Shown here in pieces: positions 50,460 to 63,400 of a stretch of DNA of 64,000 nucleotides. The position numbers were made by a program, and so were the translations under genes. Source of the DNA: Kitagawia praeruptora. Taxonomy: Eukaryota > Streptophyta > Magnoliopsida > Apiales > Apiaceae. The notes beneath the pieces are model-generated. The model was not told where the DNA came from and did no database searches. It saw only the letters and a list, made by a program, of their open reading frames with translations. How positions within the stretch are numbered: the first letter of the stretch is position 1; each line of letters begins with the position of its first letter. Location of the stretch: assembly GCA_037693485.1 (NCBI GenBank), contig CM075354.1, positions 158,807,501 through 158,871,500 of the forward strand, in the 5' to 3' direction.

Positions 50460-52196
50460 TCAAGTTTGTTGATTCGAGTCATCTTCTCTCTTTATCAATG
50501 CTAGAACAGGTGGTTTCATAGTCTCATCTTTAATTATTGCTACTTGCAATCTGGATTGTTCTTCTGAATGATCTGTAGAGAATCTACTCGGACCTGGAAA
50601 ATCTTCTGTCCGAAGCATGGACAGTACTTTAGGGCTGTTTCCAGATGGAGAACTCAAGTTGGACCTATATTCTTTAAATTCATGTTCACGCGACAAAGGC
50701 GAAAGCGGGGTTCCAACAGTGCTGTTCATTTGTTTTCTGCATAATTTATCTTCAACGATATCATAATAATCTGCTGTTCGGACTTCCTGCGCAAGAGAGC
50801 ACCAACAGCAACAGAGCCACTGAATACAATCCGTATATTCTGGAATTCCACAACATGAGTTATTAGGCGGCAAGTTAAATCTCTTTCTCATTTGAATTCT
50901 CCAAAAGCCACCATAAAGTAAACCAAGCAAACTAAGTACGACACCAGTCATTCCCAGTGCCGCCCTGGCATTGTCGTTGTCAACATTCACTGCAGCCAAG
51001 TTAAATATCCAGAATGGTGCCATGCAGAAAAGTAGAAAAGTTGCAATATGAACATACATGTTTCCAAAGCCGAGTCTTTGCATATTCCACCCAAAAACAC
51101 AGAAAGTACAAAACAGTGAAAGATACGCTACAGTAATATCTTCCCATATATCTAAAAGGCCACCTCTCCACTTGGGCCCTGTCTCGAGAAACGTCTGGTC
51201 AGACTTTGAATCAAAAGACAATCTCTTCTCAGTAACCTTGGCTCGCAAATGGCTAGTCTGGTTCGTGCTGACTGTGAGAATTCGGTCTGGTTCTTCCTCA
51301 TCCATTTCCAATTCATACTCTCTTCCAAGTGGACTAAGAATACAGTAAAGCCCAGCAACTGCTGGAGCTGCAACTGCAATGACAAGGCATATAGCAACGC
51401 CTATAGCCGGGCGCTCAGACCGTTTATAGACCAAATTCAGAGCACACAATGAGTACTGTGCAAAACAATTGACATGTAGTAGAATGATAACCACCATCAT
51501 GTGGCACCATTCATGAGGCTTGTAAGTTCCATCCTTGCAATAAATCTTTCGGAGACAAGAGATGTCATCCTGCCTCCATCTGAAAAGAAGCGCAAGATGG
51601 TGGAAGCGCTTCGGATGCTGAAACAAACACATGAGAGTAAAAAGAGCATTGATGATTTGATTGTTAACCTCAAACCATTGATTTCTTTGAGATTTTTTTG
51701 GTAGAACACCATCTAGCATTCCTGTCATCACAAAAAACAGGATTGCTCCGGAGATTGCAACACATATCATCCATAGTAGAAGTGCCATATTCATTGGGTT
51801 CCTGATCCATTTTTTGAAGGTTTTATATGAGGCAACCCAATCAAATTCCCGAATAAAATTTCCTTTCGAACGTTTGCGAGGACCTTGCTCATTTGAAGAA
51901 GAAAGGACAGATCTTGATATCTCATCTCTTTTCTCTGCGAACTGGCGAAATCTAGCTGCTGGCGAAACCAAACCACCACTACCAGAAGCCAACTTAAGGA
52001 ATCTCAACCTACTGGGAAGACTTCTTATAATATTATGATATCCACTATGAATATCACTGTTACTTAGTAGAACCTTTTTAGATGTTGATATGTTAAGGTG
52101 AATTTGACTACCAGACTCGTAACCATTTAGCGATGAAGTGGAAGAAGTTTCCCCATGAACATCCACCGATCCTTTATCTTTACAACTTGGCATCAC
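50460..52196 (-). CDS. DUF2985/PLAC8 family membrane protein
   Basis: Single open frame of 578 residues, in the size range I recall for the plant DUF2985+PLAC8 family. The first 110 residues are Ser/Arg-rich and likely cytosolic. The DUF2985 region runs about 115-290, with membrane segments near 136-160, 233-253 and 264-288. The PLAC8 part (about 343-480) starts WRGGLLDIWEDITVAYLSLF, has hydrophobic segments near 382-402 and 411-433, and a Cys-rich end with CCG and WLCCCWCSLAQEVRTADYY, typical of PLAC8. The tail is Ser/Pro-rich. Related plant proteins are linked to size control or metal/ion transport in other PLAC8 branches; the job of this branch is not known to me. Start chosen at the first Met after a likely 3' splice site (…GAATCAG) just upstream. 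Confidence 0.9.
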   Translation of the reverse strand: MMPSCKDKGSVDVHGETSSTSSLNGYESGSQIHLNISTSKKVLLSNSDIHSGYHNIIRSLPSRLRFLKLASGSGGLVSPAARFRQFAEKRDEISRSVLSSSNEQGPRKRSKGNFIREFDWVASYKTFKKWIRNPMNMALLLWMICVAISGAILFFVMTGMLDGVLPKKSQRNQWFEVNNQIINALFTLMCLFQHPKRFHHLALLFRWRQDDISCLRKIYCKDGTYKPHEWCHMMVVIILLHVNCFAQYSLCALNLVYKRSERPAIGVAICLVIAVAAPAVAGLYCILSPLGREYELEMDEEEPDRILTVSTNQTSHLRAKVTEKRLSFDSKSDQTFLETGPKWRGGLLDIWEDITVAYLSLFCTFCVFGWNMQRLGFGNMYVHIATFLLFCMAPFWIFNLAAVNVDNDNARAALGMTGVVLSLLGLLYGGFWRIQMRKRFNLPPNNSCCGIPEYTDCIQWLCCCWCSLAQEVRTADYYDIVEDKLCRKQMNSTVGTPLSPLSREHEFKEYRSNLSSPSGNSPKVLSMLRTEDFPGPSRFSTDHSEEQSRLQVAIIKDETMKPPVLALIKREDDSNQQT

Positions 52197-52213
52197 TCTG
52201 ATTCAAGAGTATA

Positions 52214-52793
52214 CAGTTAAACCTTTTAAAGTAATACTGTTGGGACCGGAAAAAAATATTACTTTACCGAATTTATTACTTTATCGATATAATAATATTT
52301 TATTACTTTATCGATAAAGTAATATTTTATTACTTTAGCGAATTTTTATGTTTATGTATTACAATACTTTATGTTTAAAAATAAGAATCAATCACATGCA
52401 ATGTATTTGATCTAAAATTACTTTTGTTATGATTAATTATATCTAAAAACTAGATTCATGCATATAAAAAATTGCACCACATACATGTAACATGTGTTGT
52501 GTACATCGTATAGAAACTCAATCATCTAAAGTTTATTGTAATTCTAAAATATAAATTCATGAACATACAACATAATATTAAATAATAATATTAACATGAT
52601 AGAGTTTCATCAGCACTTTGAACAATTACTCAATTACTTGTTACAACACGAGCAAAACATACCAGAAATTATTTATGCTTTACATAAAGTTAAGGATGAG
52701 GTTAATTTTGGCTTTGGTGGAAAGAAGAAACAAGCTACTATAGATTCATATTTTAAAAAGAATTAAATTTTGTAACTCATATACATTATATAC

Positions 52794-52874
<81 letters not shown>

Positions 52875-53048
52875 GAAATTATTACTTTACATATTACTTG
52901 GGCCCTTAATGACTTTCTAATTTTTTATTATCTTATGCTTTTAGCGAGAATATTACTTTACAACATTGGCCCAAGTTGGGACCGACAAAATTTATTACTT
53001 AAGCGAGGTTATTACTTTATCGAATATTACTTAATCGAGGTTTAACTG
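52214..53048. mobile_element. Pogo/Emigrant-like Tc1-mariner element with transposase tail remnant
   Basis: Ends CAGTTAAACC…GTTGGGACCGG and, inverted, TTGGGACCGAC/GAGGTTTAACTG, flanked by TA on both sides (52212-52213, 53049-53050). These match the CAGTAAAACCTCTATAAA family of plant pogo-like elements. On the plus strand 52597-52767 encodes a 56-residue frame ending QATIDSYFKKN, like the PCNA-binding (PIP-box) tail of pogo transposases. No DDE core remains, so it is non-autonomous. It lies 17 bp upstream of the PLAC8 ATG, probably inside a 5' UTR intron. Confidence 0.75.
52796..52870. repeat. (TA)n microsatellite inside the pogo-like element
   Basis: About 37 TA units immediately downstream of the transposase-tail remnant; probably length-variable. 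Confidence 0.95.
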
Positions 53049-53050
53049 TA

Positions 53051-54463
53051 TTTATAATTCCTCAGTGGACCTTTGAAATTTTGAATGTAAGTATCAAGCC
53101 TTTAGATCCAATTAGCGACTATAGTGAGTTAATTCATGCAATACTAACAACCCCAATGCAAAATACTGTATAGTTTATAGAAACCATCAAAAGGCTACAT
53201 TCAATGTATAGTAATTGTAGAAAGGCAATGAACAGTACAGAAGAACAAGAGAGAAAATAAAAAGAAAATATCAACAAACAAAACACACAAAGCCATGATG
53301 ACTTGTTAACTTTCTTCAACTAGAACATTAAAAAGATGATAACTAAAACAAGTTGCAACAAAGAAGAAGAGTATATGAAGATATATAGTAGATGAAACAA
53401 ACAAACCTTTAGCAGCAAGGCAAGCAAAGCTAATACTGAGAGAGAAAGAGCAGCAAATCCAGGTTGGTGGTTTTTCTCTAATCTTCAAAAACCCTGTTTG
53501 GCTACATAAAAAGGTTGCAATTGTCAGAACTGAATGTAAAAGAAAGAAGAAGAAGAAAGATAATTTCAAACTGTTGTATGTTGAAAATGTTGGTTAATGT
53601 CAATTATCACTTTGCCACCTTTTTCTCATTTTTCTCCATTTTTGTGTGATATATAACGGATATACATAGAAAAAAAATACCTGTATTTTCAGAGTATATT
53701 GTACAATTTAGTTTATATATTGATTTGTTTCAAATATTTTTGGAAAATAAAAAGGAAATCTTGCAGATTTTATTGATTACAAATAATGTTTGTTACTTTG
53801 TGATGCAGTCGGAGCTTTGTGAATGGAGTGTGGCACTCGAAGATCGACACGTGGATAGCTGACTCTTGTTTTTGCTTTCGTCTTCTTTATATACTTTTTT
53901 TTAAAAACGCTCTTTTCCAGATTGATATGATATTTTAATGAAGCCTTTTCCAGATTGATATGATATTTTAATGAAGCCGGGGATTTTGCAGAAAATTGTA
54001 TCCAAATTAAAACTCTAGTCGAATCAAACTGAACAAACACTTGAGCTACCATAACTTACAGAACGTAAACAAAAATTTTGGAATAAATAAAAAAAAGATG
54101 TGATTATATAAAAATGTGACTTTCGGTGATCAAAGTTTAGTCAATATAAGATCACAAAAAACCAAGTCAAAAATTACGGAACAGATAGAATATTTGCATG
54201 AACTGGAAATCCATGTACTTTATTTAGCAAAAAAAATAGAAAGAAAAAAAATCCATGTATTTCTCTTCTTAATTAAGCACTCGTTTTTTGAAAAAAGATT
54301 AGCCAAACGGGGGGAAATATCTGTTCGGACCATTTCATCATCCAGCTGCTTTCCAACAAGCAGGATGGTTTGATTACAAACAGCTAATATTGTTTACCAG
54401 CTACTTACAAATAAGTCCAAATGGTACAAGCTGCTAATATTTCTTCACCAAAACAAGTTTTGA
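53051..54463. other. Upstream region of the PLAC8 gene and intergenic DNA
   Basis: On the minus strand a donor-like CTAAAGGTTTGT near 53405 could end a 5' UTR exon of the PLAC8 gene lying about 53410-53570. A 33-bp tandem duplication (CTTTTCCAGATTGATATGAT…) sits at 53912-53944 and 53945-53977. The rest is AT-rich; its right end is the 3' UTR side of the Ddl-family gene. Confidence 0.45.
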
Positions 54464-57400
54464 TTACATAATCCTCTCGGATGCCAAATCAAACAGATTT
54501 CGGAAAAAAGTATGCGGATACATGGGAGGTTCTTCTGCTAGCGCCTGAGACGTTTAGATAAGTAGACAGAAAAGTTAGTACCTACAAGTATTTACCTCAC
54601 AAGTCACTAATAAACAGTGTACTAAAACGAAGGGCTTCTTTTTGTGCAATGATACAAGTTTAAGCAAGGTTTCTCTTGAAACCTTTTTATTTGAGTATGC
54701 TATTATAGTACCTGGTGGATCAAAACAGTGGATGGTGTCATTCCAGGAACAGTGTTAACCTCTATGATCAATACCTGTAAATAATCACCAACTAAATTAC
54801 CACAACATAATGACTTCTAAAGACATTAATTTTCCTGCGCTCACTAAGTGAGGTCCTTGCATGTGAGGCATGACTAATAAGAGAATAGAAACCCTGGAGA
54901 GAAAATCATGCTACCTTGAGGCACCTAAAAAGGATGTTTAAAATCACAGTGAGTGTGACAAATTAGTATGACGGTCTAATACACCAACTCTTAAGACGAA
55001 AGCAAGCTTAAAACCAAGGACACATTTAGCTTTTATACAAGAGCATTTACATTTTTTTCTAAAAGTCCTGGGTCTTCACAGAAATGATTTTAGTACTCCT
55101 AGGTAAGGTCTGCGTACATGGTACATCTTACCCACTCCGGAGCCTACTTCCAAGTGGGATGTGCTGGGTGTGTTTGCTTTGTTAAGAGTTTTAACATATA
55201 GATATAATCATGTACTGAATTCAATAGCAACATGTGCTTTACTTGGTAATGGGAAGTATAACGTGACATCTAGAACTGAACATACCTCACCACTGTCAGC
55301 ATTCACAAATGCATCAATACGTGAAAAACCTTCTAGTTCCAGTGTGTTTGCTATAAGTTCAATACGTTGTTTGCATTTCAGTAGAGCTTCATTACTGATC
55401 AAGATGAAAAGTAAACATTAGGAACAATAAGAAGGGTACAGAAGCGTCTATAAGCAGGGTACATCTTATCACATATGATAAAGCTTGAGAAATCCATTTT
55501 GTTGCATTAACAATTTTTAGATTAATTTAGAAGAATACATATTTGTCTTTTATTACTATAACAGTTTTGGCTTGTAACAGAGCAGTTGCTATGAGAGATA
55601 CTAATATAATTAATTGCTTACTTCAGCTGCATGTTGCTTTGGTAGAAGTGAAAAATTCCCTTCTAATAACTAAAGCAAATATAATGCACACAAATATTTT
55701 ATCTTCTAGCATCGTCTGACATTAAATATTTCCAGTATAATAAGCTGCAATACTAATTTATAGTAACTTACTAGCACACCATAGTACATCCAAAATGGTT
55801 ACCTCATTATCGATGATGGGGGTGGAGTCAGATTAATGCCAGTTCCACCTGTGAAATTATCAACTAAGTCACATCAAGTCTTCCTAAAAATATGTACAAT
55901 TCAGAAAATCAATACAAAAACCCTCTAGCTAAGATTAGGTATTACCTTGAACTACACAATATGGTACTATTTCAGTAAACAACATTCTCAAAATGGGGGA
56001 GTATAAATTAATTATTTCTACACAAGTTCTTGATAACAGGCTCCATAACCATGACAAAACAAATTGATATAAACCCAGTACGAACTCAATGGTGCAATGC
56101 TACATTCATATCAAGTGAACAGACATACCTTGAAATTTCTCTTCGAGAGAGAGTATATCTCCAGATTCTTTGACAGTTATACTAGGAGTTAGTGAGCGCA
56201 TTGATCCACGATTCCCTATAACACCCACAGTTACTTCTATCCATCTACTATGTCCTTTCCAAAAAAGACCATGCTCCGAGACATTTGTCGATTGAGATGA
56301 GATAATTATCTCATCAGTCTCAATAAATGGTTCAAATATCAAAAGCTCTGGTGGAGGGTTTGGCATCTCAATCATTCCATGTGCCTAAATTAAGAAGAAA
56401 TATGTGAAAGTGACGTTAAATGACTAAGCTCTGAGTTACCTTTTTAAATAAGAATAGGTGCCAAAAATGCTCTTACAATAAACTGTAACTATCAGACTAC
56501 TACCTTACAACCTTTGCTGATAAGACCAAACAGTTTGCAAAGATGGTAAATCACATAACATAAACAACTACACTGATATAACAACTTACATACCTTCGAG
56601 AAACTATTTGGAGGAATTCGGAGAAGGCAATCTTCCAAAGCTTTTACATACACAGCAAGGTCATCCGAAGAACTGCATCAAAAGACAAGCATACGATTAA
56701 GATTGCCAAAGATGCAGAAAGCTGTAACTATAGACATCAGCTTTTCTTACCATAATCGCGCAACTCCAGTTGAACATCCATCTCTAGCTGGTTTAACACA
56801 TAATGTTTCACACTGGAGCTTTGAGGTTAGTTCATTCCAAATGGAAATGATGGGCATACTTAGAAGATCCTCTTTTCTTCGCACATCCTTCTTTATTGTG
56901 AGAACTCCAAAATTTGAAATCTGCTATTCCAGAAAAAGGTTAAGCAACAGATATGTACAATCGCTATGAAAAAGCTTTTAGCTTAAAGAAACTAAATCAA
57001 ATAATATTTTCCAGATGACATGTAGAATGCTTCTTGGCAGACACTTTGATAAATATGATACACTGGTCGCTGATTGATATTTCTAAATGGCTTATGGGAC
57101 TCTTTTACCAGATATATAGAGAGGTGCAGTGGTCTTCGATGATGCAACGGAACTGCTCATACCACAGGCATCTAGGAAACTTACTTTGCAATTTTGTACT
57201 TATAGCATATAACACACATTATGTAAAAATTACATGAATTTGATACGCTCAATCTCCATGTGATGTCCGGGACTAAAAATTATAGTCTTAACTAAAAGGT
57301 CCCATCAAAGTTATTTCTGGTCTTGCTAGGGATGGTAGATATGTACCATTTAGATGTACTGCAATCGAGTATGTTCAGTCATATATAACTAATAACTAAG

Positions 57401-60400
57401 CAAATTATTGCGATAAACACCTGAACATATTTTTCCCACTGTGATCATATAAAGTAAGTATAAATATATGTATGTAAGGTCTGCTTTATAATAGATTGGT
57501 GTCGGAAGTTAAATTAAGTTAAAGTCGAGCACTTAAGTGAGTATCTCTTCTTATACATGCAGTTTATAAATTATATTCATGTCAAAAGCATTAAAGACAA
57601 TTTAATTAAAATTCCAAAAAACACATTAGTAACTCAGCAGATTCTCATCTCTGGCAAGCTACAATATCATACATTTTCAAGAGAAAGAGAAGTCGCCACT
57701 TTGTCCATACACGTCTGGGAAGCCTTCACACCAGGACCTTCAATTGATAAGGTCTAAACAAATAAGAACTTGTAGAGCATTGAGAAATTGCAGTTTCTTT
57801 ACAAAATTCTAAATACTTACCTGTATATGGAACTCCTTGAGCTTCCAACAAAGATTGAAGTGTCCCGTCTTCACCGATGCCTCCATGCACTGCCCATAAA
57901 ATTGTATAACCATTAGTGCTTATGAAAGCAATGCCTCTCAAATATTCGTCAGTACGTTAAAATTCACCATATCAACCAGTCAATTAATAATATTATTTTG
58001 GAAAGAACATATTGATATGATATATGCAGATCTTGATAAACCTAAACACTTTAATAAAAATACAGAATTCATGCACATGCATATATAACATGAAACATCT
58101 TCTTTTACAAAGATTTTGTGACCTAAAGTGAGATAGAAAGTAACAATAAAACAAACAGTAGCAGAACTTTCTTTATATTCACGAATATGATCCTCACTTG
58201 GTGATTATATACATACATTTTTTTTTGTTTTTGCGATGTATAACATTAGCTTTATGACTAGCAAATTTGCAAACAATCAAAATGAGGCGACTGGATGAGA
58301 TTAATACACACGTTTTTTTTTTTTTTTTGCGATGTATAACATTAGCTTTATGACTAGCAAATTTGCAAACAATCAAAATGAGGCGACTGGATGAGATTAA
58401 TACATCAAATATTGCAACTTGCATGTGACCTTCTTCGATTTCATAACAGTGACACTTCGCAGTGCATGTAATAACATGCACTATATAAAGATTATGAACC
58501 CTCCCAAAACAACCTACTTTCCAGGTTTGAATAAGGATATGTAAATGTAGCCACTAAAACCCTAAAGATGTGTCATTATGTATTCATGTCAGATGTGCAG
58601 AAAAAAAAAAAGTTCCTTTCATTTTTCTTGAAGAAAAAGTCAGGATTCAACCTGCAATAAAAACAGTTGCCCCAACTTCTTTAGCTAGACTTATCCACTC
58701 TTCAAGTGAGTAATTCCTAGGTATTTCATCAGATAAGTCGAAACCTGAGAACCAACTGTGCTTCTGTAGACCTTCCATGAGATCATCTGTAACTTGTTTA
58801 CGCAGAAGAGATGTTAATGCTGCCCTGTCAGGTTCAATCGCCTCTATGCATGCATCTAGAACTTCTTCCGTAGTATGTCTCAGAACAAGAGAGTAACTGT
58901 ATTCAAAAAAAGGTCATGGCATGGTAGAATAGAAGCAGTGCAAATTAGAGAACAGCCACAAAACACCCACTACCAAACCCTAAACAAGGAGTATAGACAT
59001 TTCACCTAGTGAAGCATTTACCATTATGTATATAGAGTCCTGCTGTGTGGAGAAAATATTATAGCGTGACAACAGTGAGAAAAATTGTTCTGCATTCTTC
59101 AGAAAGTGCAGAACAATATAACACAAAAGGTGTAGAACATGTGCAGAAATTGTTCTTTTTGTTCTCACGGATAAAATTGTTCTCACCGGAATGTCTTGGT
59201 GGAATATTAGAATATAATTAGCTAAAGCCATTATAGTACTAAAACAATTTGAGATGCAATACATAAACAGCAAAAAACTTCAAGCCACCATATCCAGACA
59301 GCTATAAATTAAATGCAAGTAAGATGATTACTGCCTAAGTTCCATGTTTTAACATCCACTCCAACTTAGACAAGTCTCTTTGCAGGTACAGACTGCTTTA
59401 AGTGGTTTAGAAATACTATTACGTAATAACAAAAGGAACGTTATTAGTTAATAGGCTTGCAATAAGTCTGCATAGCTTAATGTTTCAGCATTCAAGCAGG
59501 TCCTTTAATTCCTTGGCCTGGAGATTATAATTTTGATTAAGCCTAATAATAAAAATAAAAATTACTTTCTCGAAGTATTGGTCAAGGCTAACTGCTTTAA
59601 AATTATAATTTACCAAGATGTAGGACATTACGGCTTTTTTCAATTTGATCTGCATAAACTACACAATGACACCCGAGAATGGCACCTTACAGGATGGATA
59701 TCTTTTTTATATACAACAAGCACATTTGCCATGGTGCATATCACATCAATTTTATAATAGAAGTTTAGAAGATCAAAAGGCCGTTTCATTTGTAAAAAGT
59801 AAGGACAACATTTGTTGCAAAGTAAAAGGAGTATAAAATGTTCACCTAGAAAGGCAGGTGATATCTAATATTTGACGTCTTAAATTGACACACCCAATAT
59901 AGTGCACCCATGACCCCAATTGTAACACCCAAATTAATATGGCCTTGGATGAATTGCATAATTGTAAAGTTCTAGTACAATATCTACAAGAACCTTTTTA
60001 TATATCCAGTGAAAAGATACGACTAACAACGGAGAATACTACATTGATTGCAGATATCTATAGTCATAGGTTAATGTAAGCAGTAAGTTTGTACATGTAC
60101 CAGTATAAAAATTACACATCCGTACTTACGGTAGAGACCAAACTGTCATCGAGCTTAGATCCATATTGTGGTTATCTGAGTTTGTATTGTATGAAGGGGC
60201 TAGCATACATGGAGTTACTTCCAGCTGTGGACAACCAAGTTTAGTATAAAAAAGTCAAATTGCATTCTGAACTATAATAGAGAAAGCAAATCCAAATAAC
60301 TAAAATACACAATTCAAACAAAAAAGAGGGGGCACAAGAGTGCGAGACTAGTTTGAGATGATAGCGATACTTAACAGTTACACCAGATACACATCTCTGC

Positions 60401-63400
60401 CTACAGCTAGACAAGGTTAAATGTTGCTGAGAGAAAATTTCAACCAGATAATAGCTTTTGGATTGCATTTAATGAATTATAATGCTAAAAACTTACATCA
60501 GCAGATGCTCGCAAATTGAGCCAAACATTGGTTCCACTCATGAGAGATACTTGACGTTCAGAAGTGTTTCCACCAAAGATGACAAAAGCTTTCTGAAGAG
60601 GTCTATCTGCTGGGAGTTTTTTGTTTTGTTGTGAAGACATTAATCTTGATTTACCAGAGGGAATTCCACTACTAAATTCAGCAAGATGGGGATACCGCAA
60701 GCAGGCATGTTGAATGATGGTTCGAAGAATGTTTGAGTGTGAAAATCCAACCTAGCATGAAAATGGATATACTTAAGGTGGGAATGGACATAATAAGAGG
60801 TGTCAAAATGTAGTAATCAAGAAAAAATGGCCATTTACACAAGAGACTAAACAAAGTTTAAGTAAACAAACAAAAAACTCATACAATTCTAAGCTCAATA
60901 GGTTCTATACTCGAAGTTGTTTACAATTTAATGAAAAATTGGCATGTGTCTTTAACCTTTATCATACTTAGGGTATGTTTGTTTCCAAGATAGTGAAGGA
61001 GGTTGCATCGATAGTGATGGACTATAATGTTTGGTCCATAGATTATCTGGTCATTATTTATTTGCACCAGAAAAAAATAATACCTGCATGGGTATAAAAT
61101 CCAGCCTCCGCCATGGATAATAGTGACTGGAACGAAAGGGCTATAATGTACTATACTACTATGACAATTATAAGCTCCCACTTCTATTGACCTTTCTTTA
61201 CTAAAATGTCATTAGGACTTGTCACACTCGTACCAGAAAGCAACCAAATATCTATCTGAAATAAGGTATTAGTATTTAGTAGTGATATAAAATCAATAAT
61301 AAATACCTTAATACCAATAGATCAATAATCATCGATACAATCAGTGAAACATAGCATTGTTGTCTAATGTGCATTCAAGAAGAAATTAATTTTACCATAG
61401 TACAAACACAGTTACATTTGCAACAACAGTTTACATTTGCAATGGTGCAAACTAGAACAGGAAGCTAATCATAATAGCGCTCAATAAAAGTTTGAAAAAC
61501 TTTCGAAAAGTCATGAGGTAGTAGTACATGCTATATTATGTACACCACTTAAAGAGATACACATGGCATGATATCAATGCACATTAATTGAAGATATGGA
61601 TTGGCCTAGTGGCCTTTAAGACAAAAAAGAGTAGCAATGATGTACACCTTGGAGGCTTGCTGAAAGAGAAAACTGGTTTGTTCCATCCCGCTAATCTATG
61701 ATAATGACACATGAAAAACATTAACATGATGAAAACAAAACCGTGGTAACTTAAAAGTTCAATAAAACTAGAAATATGTCTCACCAAATTAATGTCAGTA
61801 AATAATATCGTGCCAAATTCACTCTTTCCAAACTTATCATCCGATATAGACGATCCAAGAGCGGAAGATGGCAAAAACCAACCATCAATCCTAGCAAAAT
61901 CGCGTAAGCCAAGACGTTTAAATAAAATTGATGCTCCTTCACGTATATGGTGAATTACATCTATAGGGAAACGGGGTGGAGTATGATAAGCAACCTGCAA
62001 AACATGCACCATTGTAACCACACAGGCATGAAAAAGAGATTAAGAGAGATGGTGTTGCCACACTTCACTCTTCGGTACATTACCATGTTTTGAATCAAGC
62101 CACAACAAACTTTCATAGATTAATCGAGAGTTCAATGAAACTTAGCTAGAAATGCACAACAGTTCCGGAAACTAAGTGAGTTTGGCTCATTTAGTTCCAG
62201 ACCTATAAAAATCGTTCAAATGTGAATTCCAAGTTTCAGCACAGATTATACAAATATTAATGTACTAGGTACATAAAAATTAAATTTGATCATTCTCTAA
62301 ACTTTAGTACGTCGCAAAATCGGCTCTGTAAAACTTTCAGGAATTAAAAAATGAGCATAACTGATATGGCATAATTTTAAAATTTACAAGTAAACAGAGA
62401 ATTCCACAATTAATAATTGTGAGTATACATGTTACACAAGTTACAGTGTAAGAAACTTATATACATTTATTTGTATAATTCTACACATGTAATGAATAGT
62501 TTAATTTTCATTTTGTGATATATCAAATGTTAAATGTCTGCATGGAGTAGCAGATATTTCTAAACCCAAATCCATGCTTCCTAGTTTACAATTACAACAG
62601 ATGAGATTTTATTATTAATTAGACCGGTCACAGATCCAGTAAACCTAAATTTAGCTCATGCTTAGATTTTGTAAAACCAGCCAAACAATATGCTTTAGCC
62701 TGATAGAAGAAAGAACTGAGTCTTTGGGAACCCAACCCGAATATATCAAAGCAACTAGGCGAATTTGACCAAGTAACAGAAGCGACAAGCCTATATAACA
62801 ATATAATTGCAGGGACCACTCAGATTGCAATGGTATAATTTATACACAGTTCACTGTTACCTGTTGTGTGGGAAGATATTTTCTCCTGTAATTAAAGATC
62901 GCATCCTTCTCACTTTTATCAACATTACCATGGGTTTGAAGTTCGACCTAGTATTTTCAGATCCAAACAAGAAAATATTCCCATTAGGTTGCAAAGTTAC
63001 AGACATATTTACTACAGTAACTCGTTAAACAAATTAAAATATTAAAGAATATTTGTTCACGTATAGGACCAAAAGGGATGTACCTCTGTTGGCAGTAGAA
63101 CAATAGGTTGGCAATCGGAACCAGACCCCACATCAAGGACAATGGCTGTAAACTCACTCCCACCCTCAAGAAATATTTCAACAATAACTTTATCATCAAT
63201 TCCCTGCATAAGAGTAATTCATGAAACAATTTCATTTAAAACTTCGTACCTAATTTTTGATAAATTTAATAAAAACCTTCAGTTGGCAGAAAGCTATAAT
63301 TGGTCAAATATATTTTATAAGGAAGCTGGTTAAAGAAAGTGGATCTTAGCCATTTATGGCTCTACTCCATTGTAAAGTTGCAATGATTATTTTAAGATTT

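Noticed and set aside
53306..53569. Minus-strand ORF rich in Phe and Leu upstream of the PLAC8 gene
   Set aside because: More likely 5' UTR exon sequence of the PLAC8 gene; the T-rich run mimics a signal peptide.
54116..54373. Plus-strand 85-residue ORF
   Set aside because: Lys-rich AT-biased frame with no family and no splice or promoter context.
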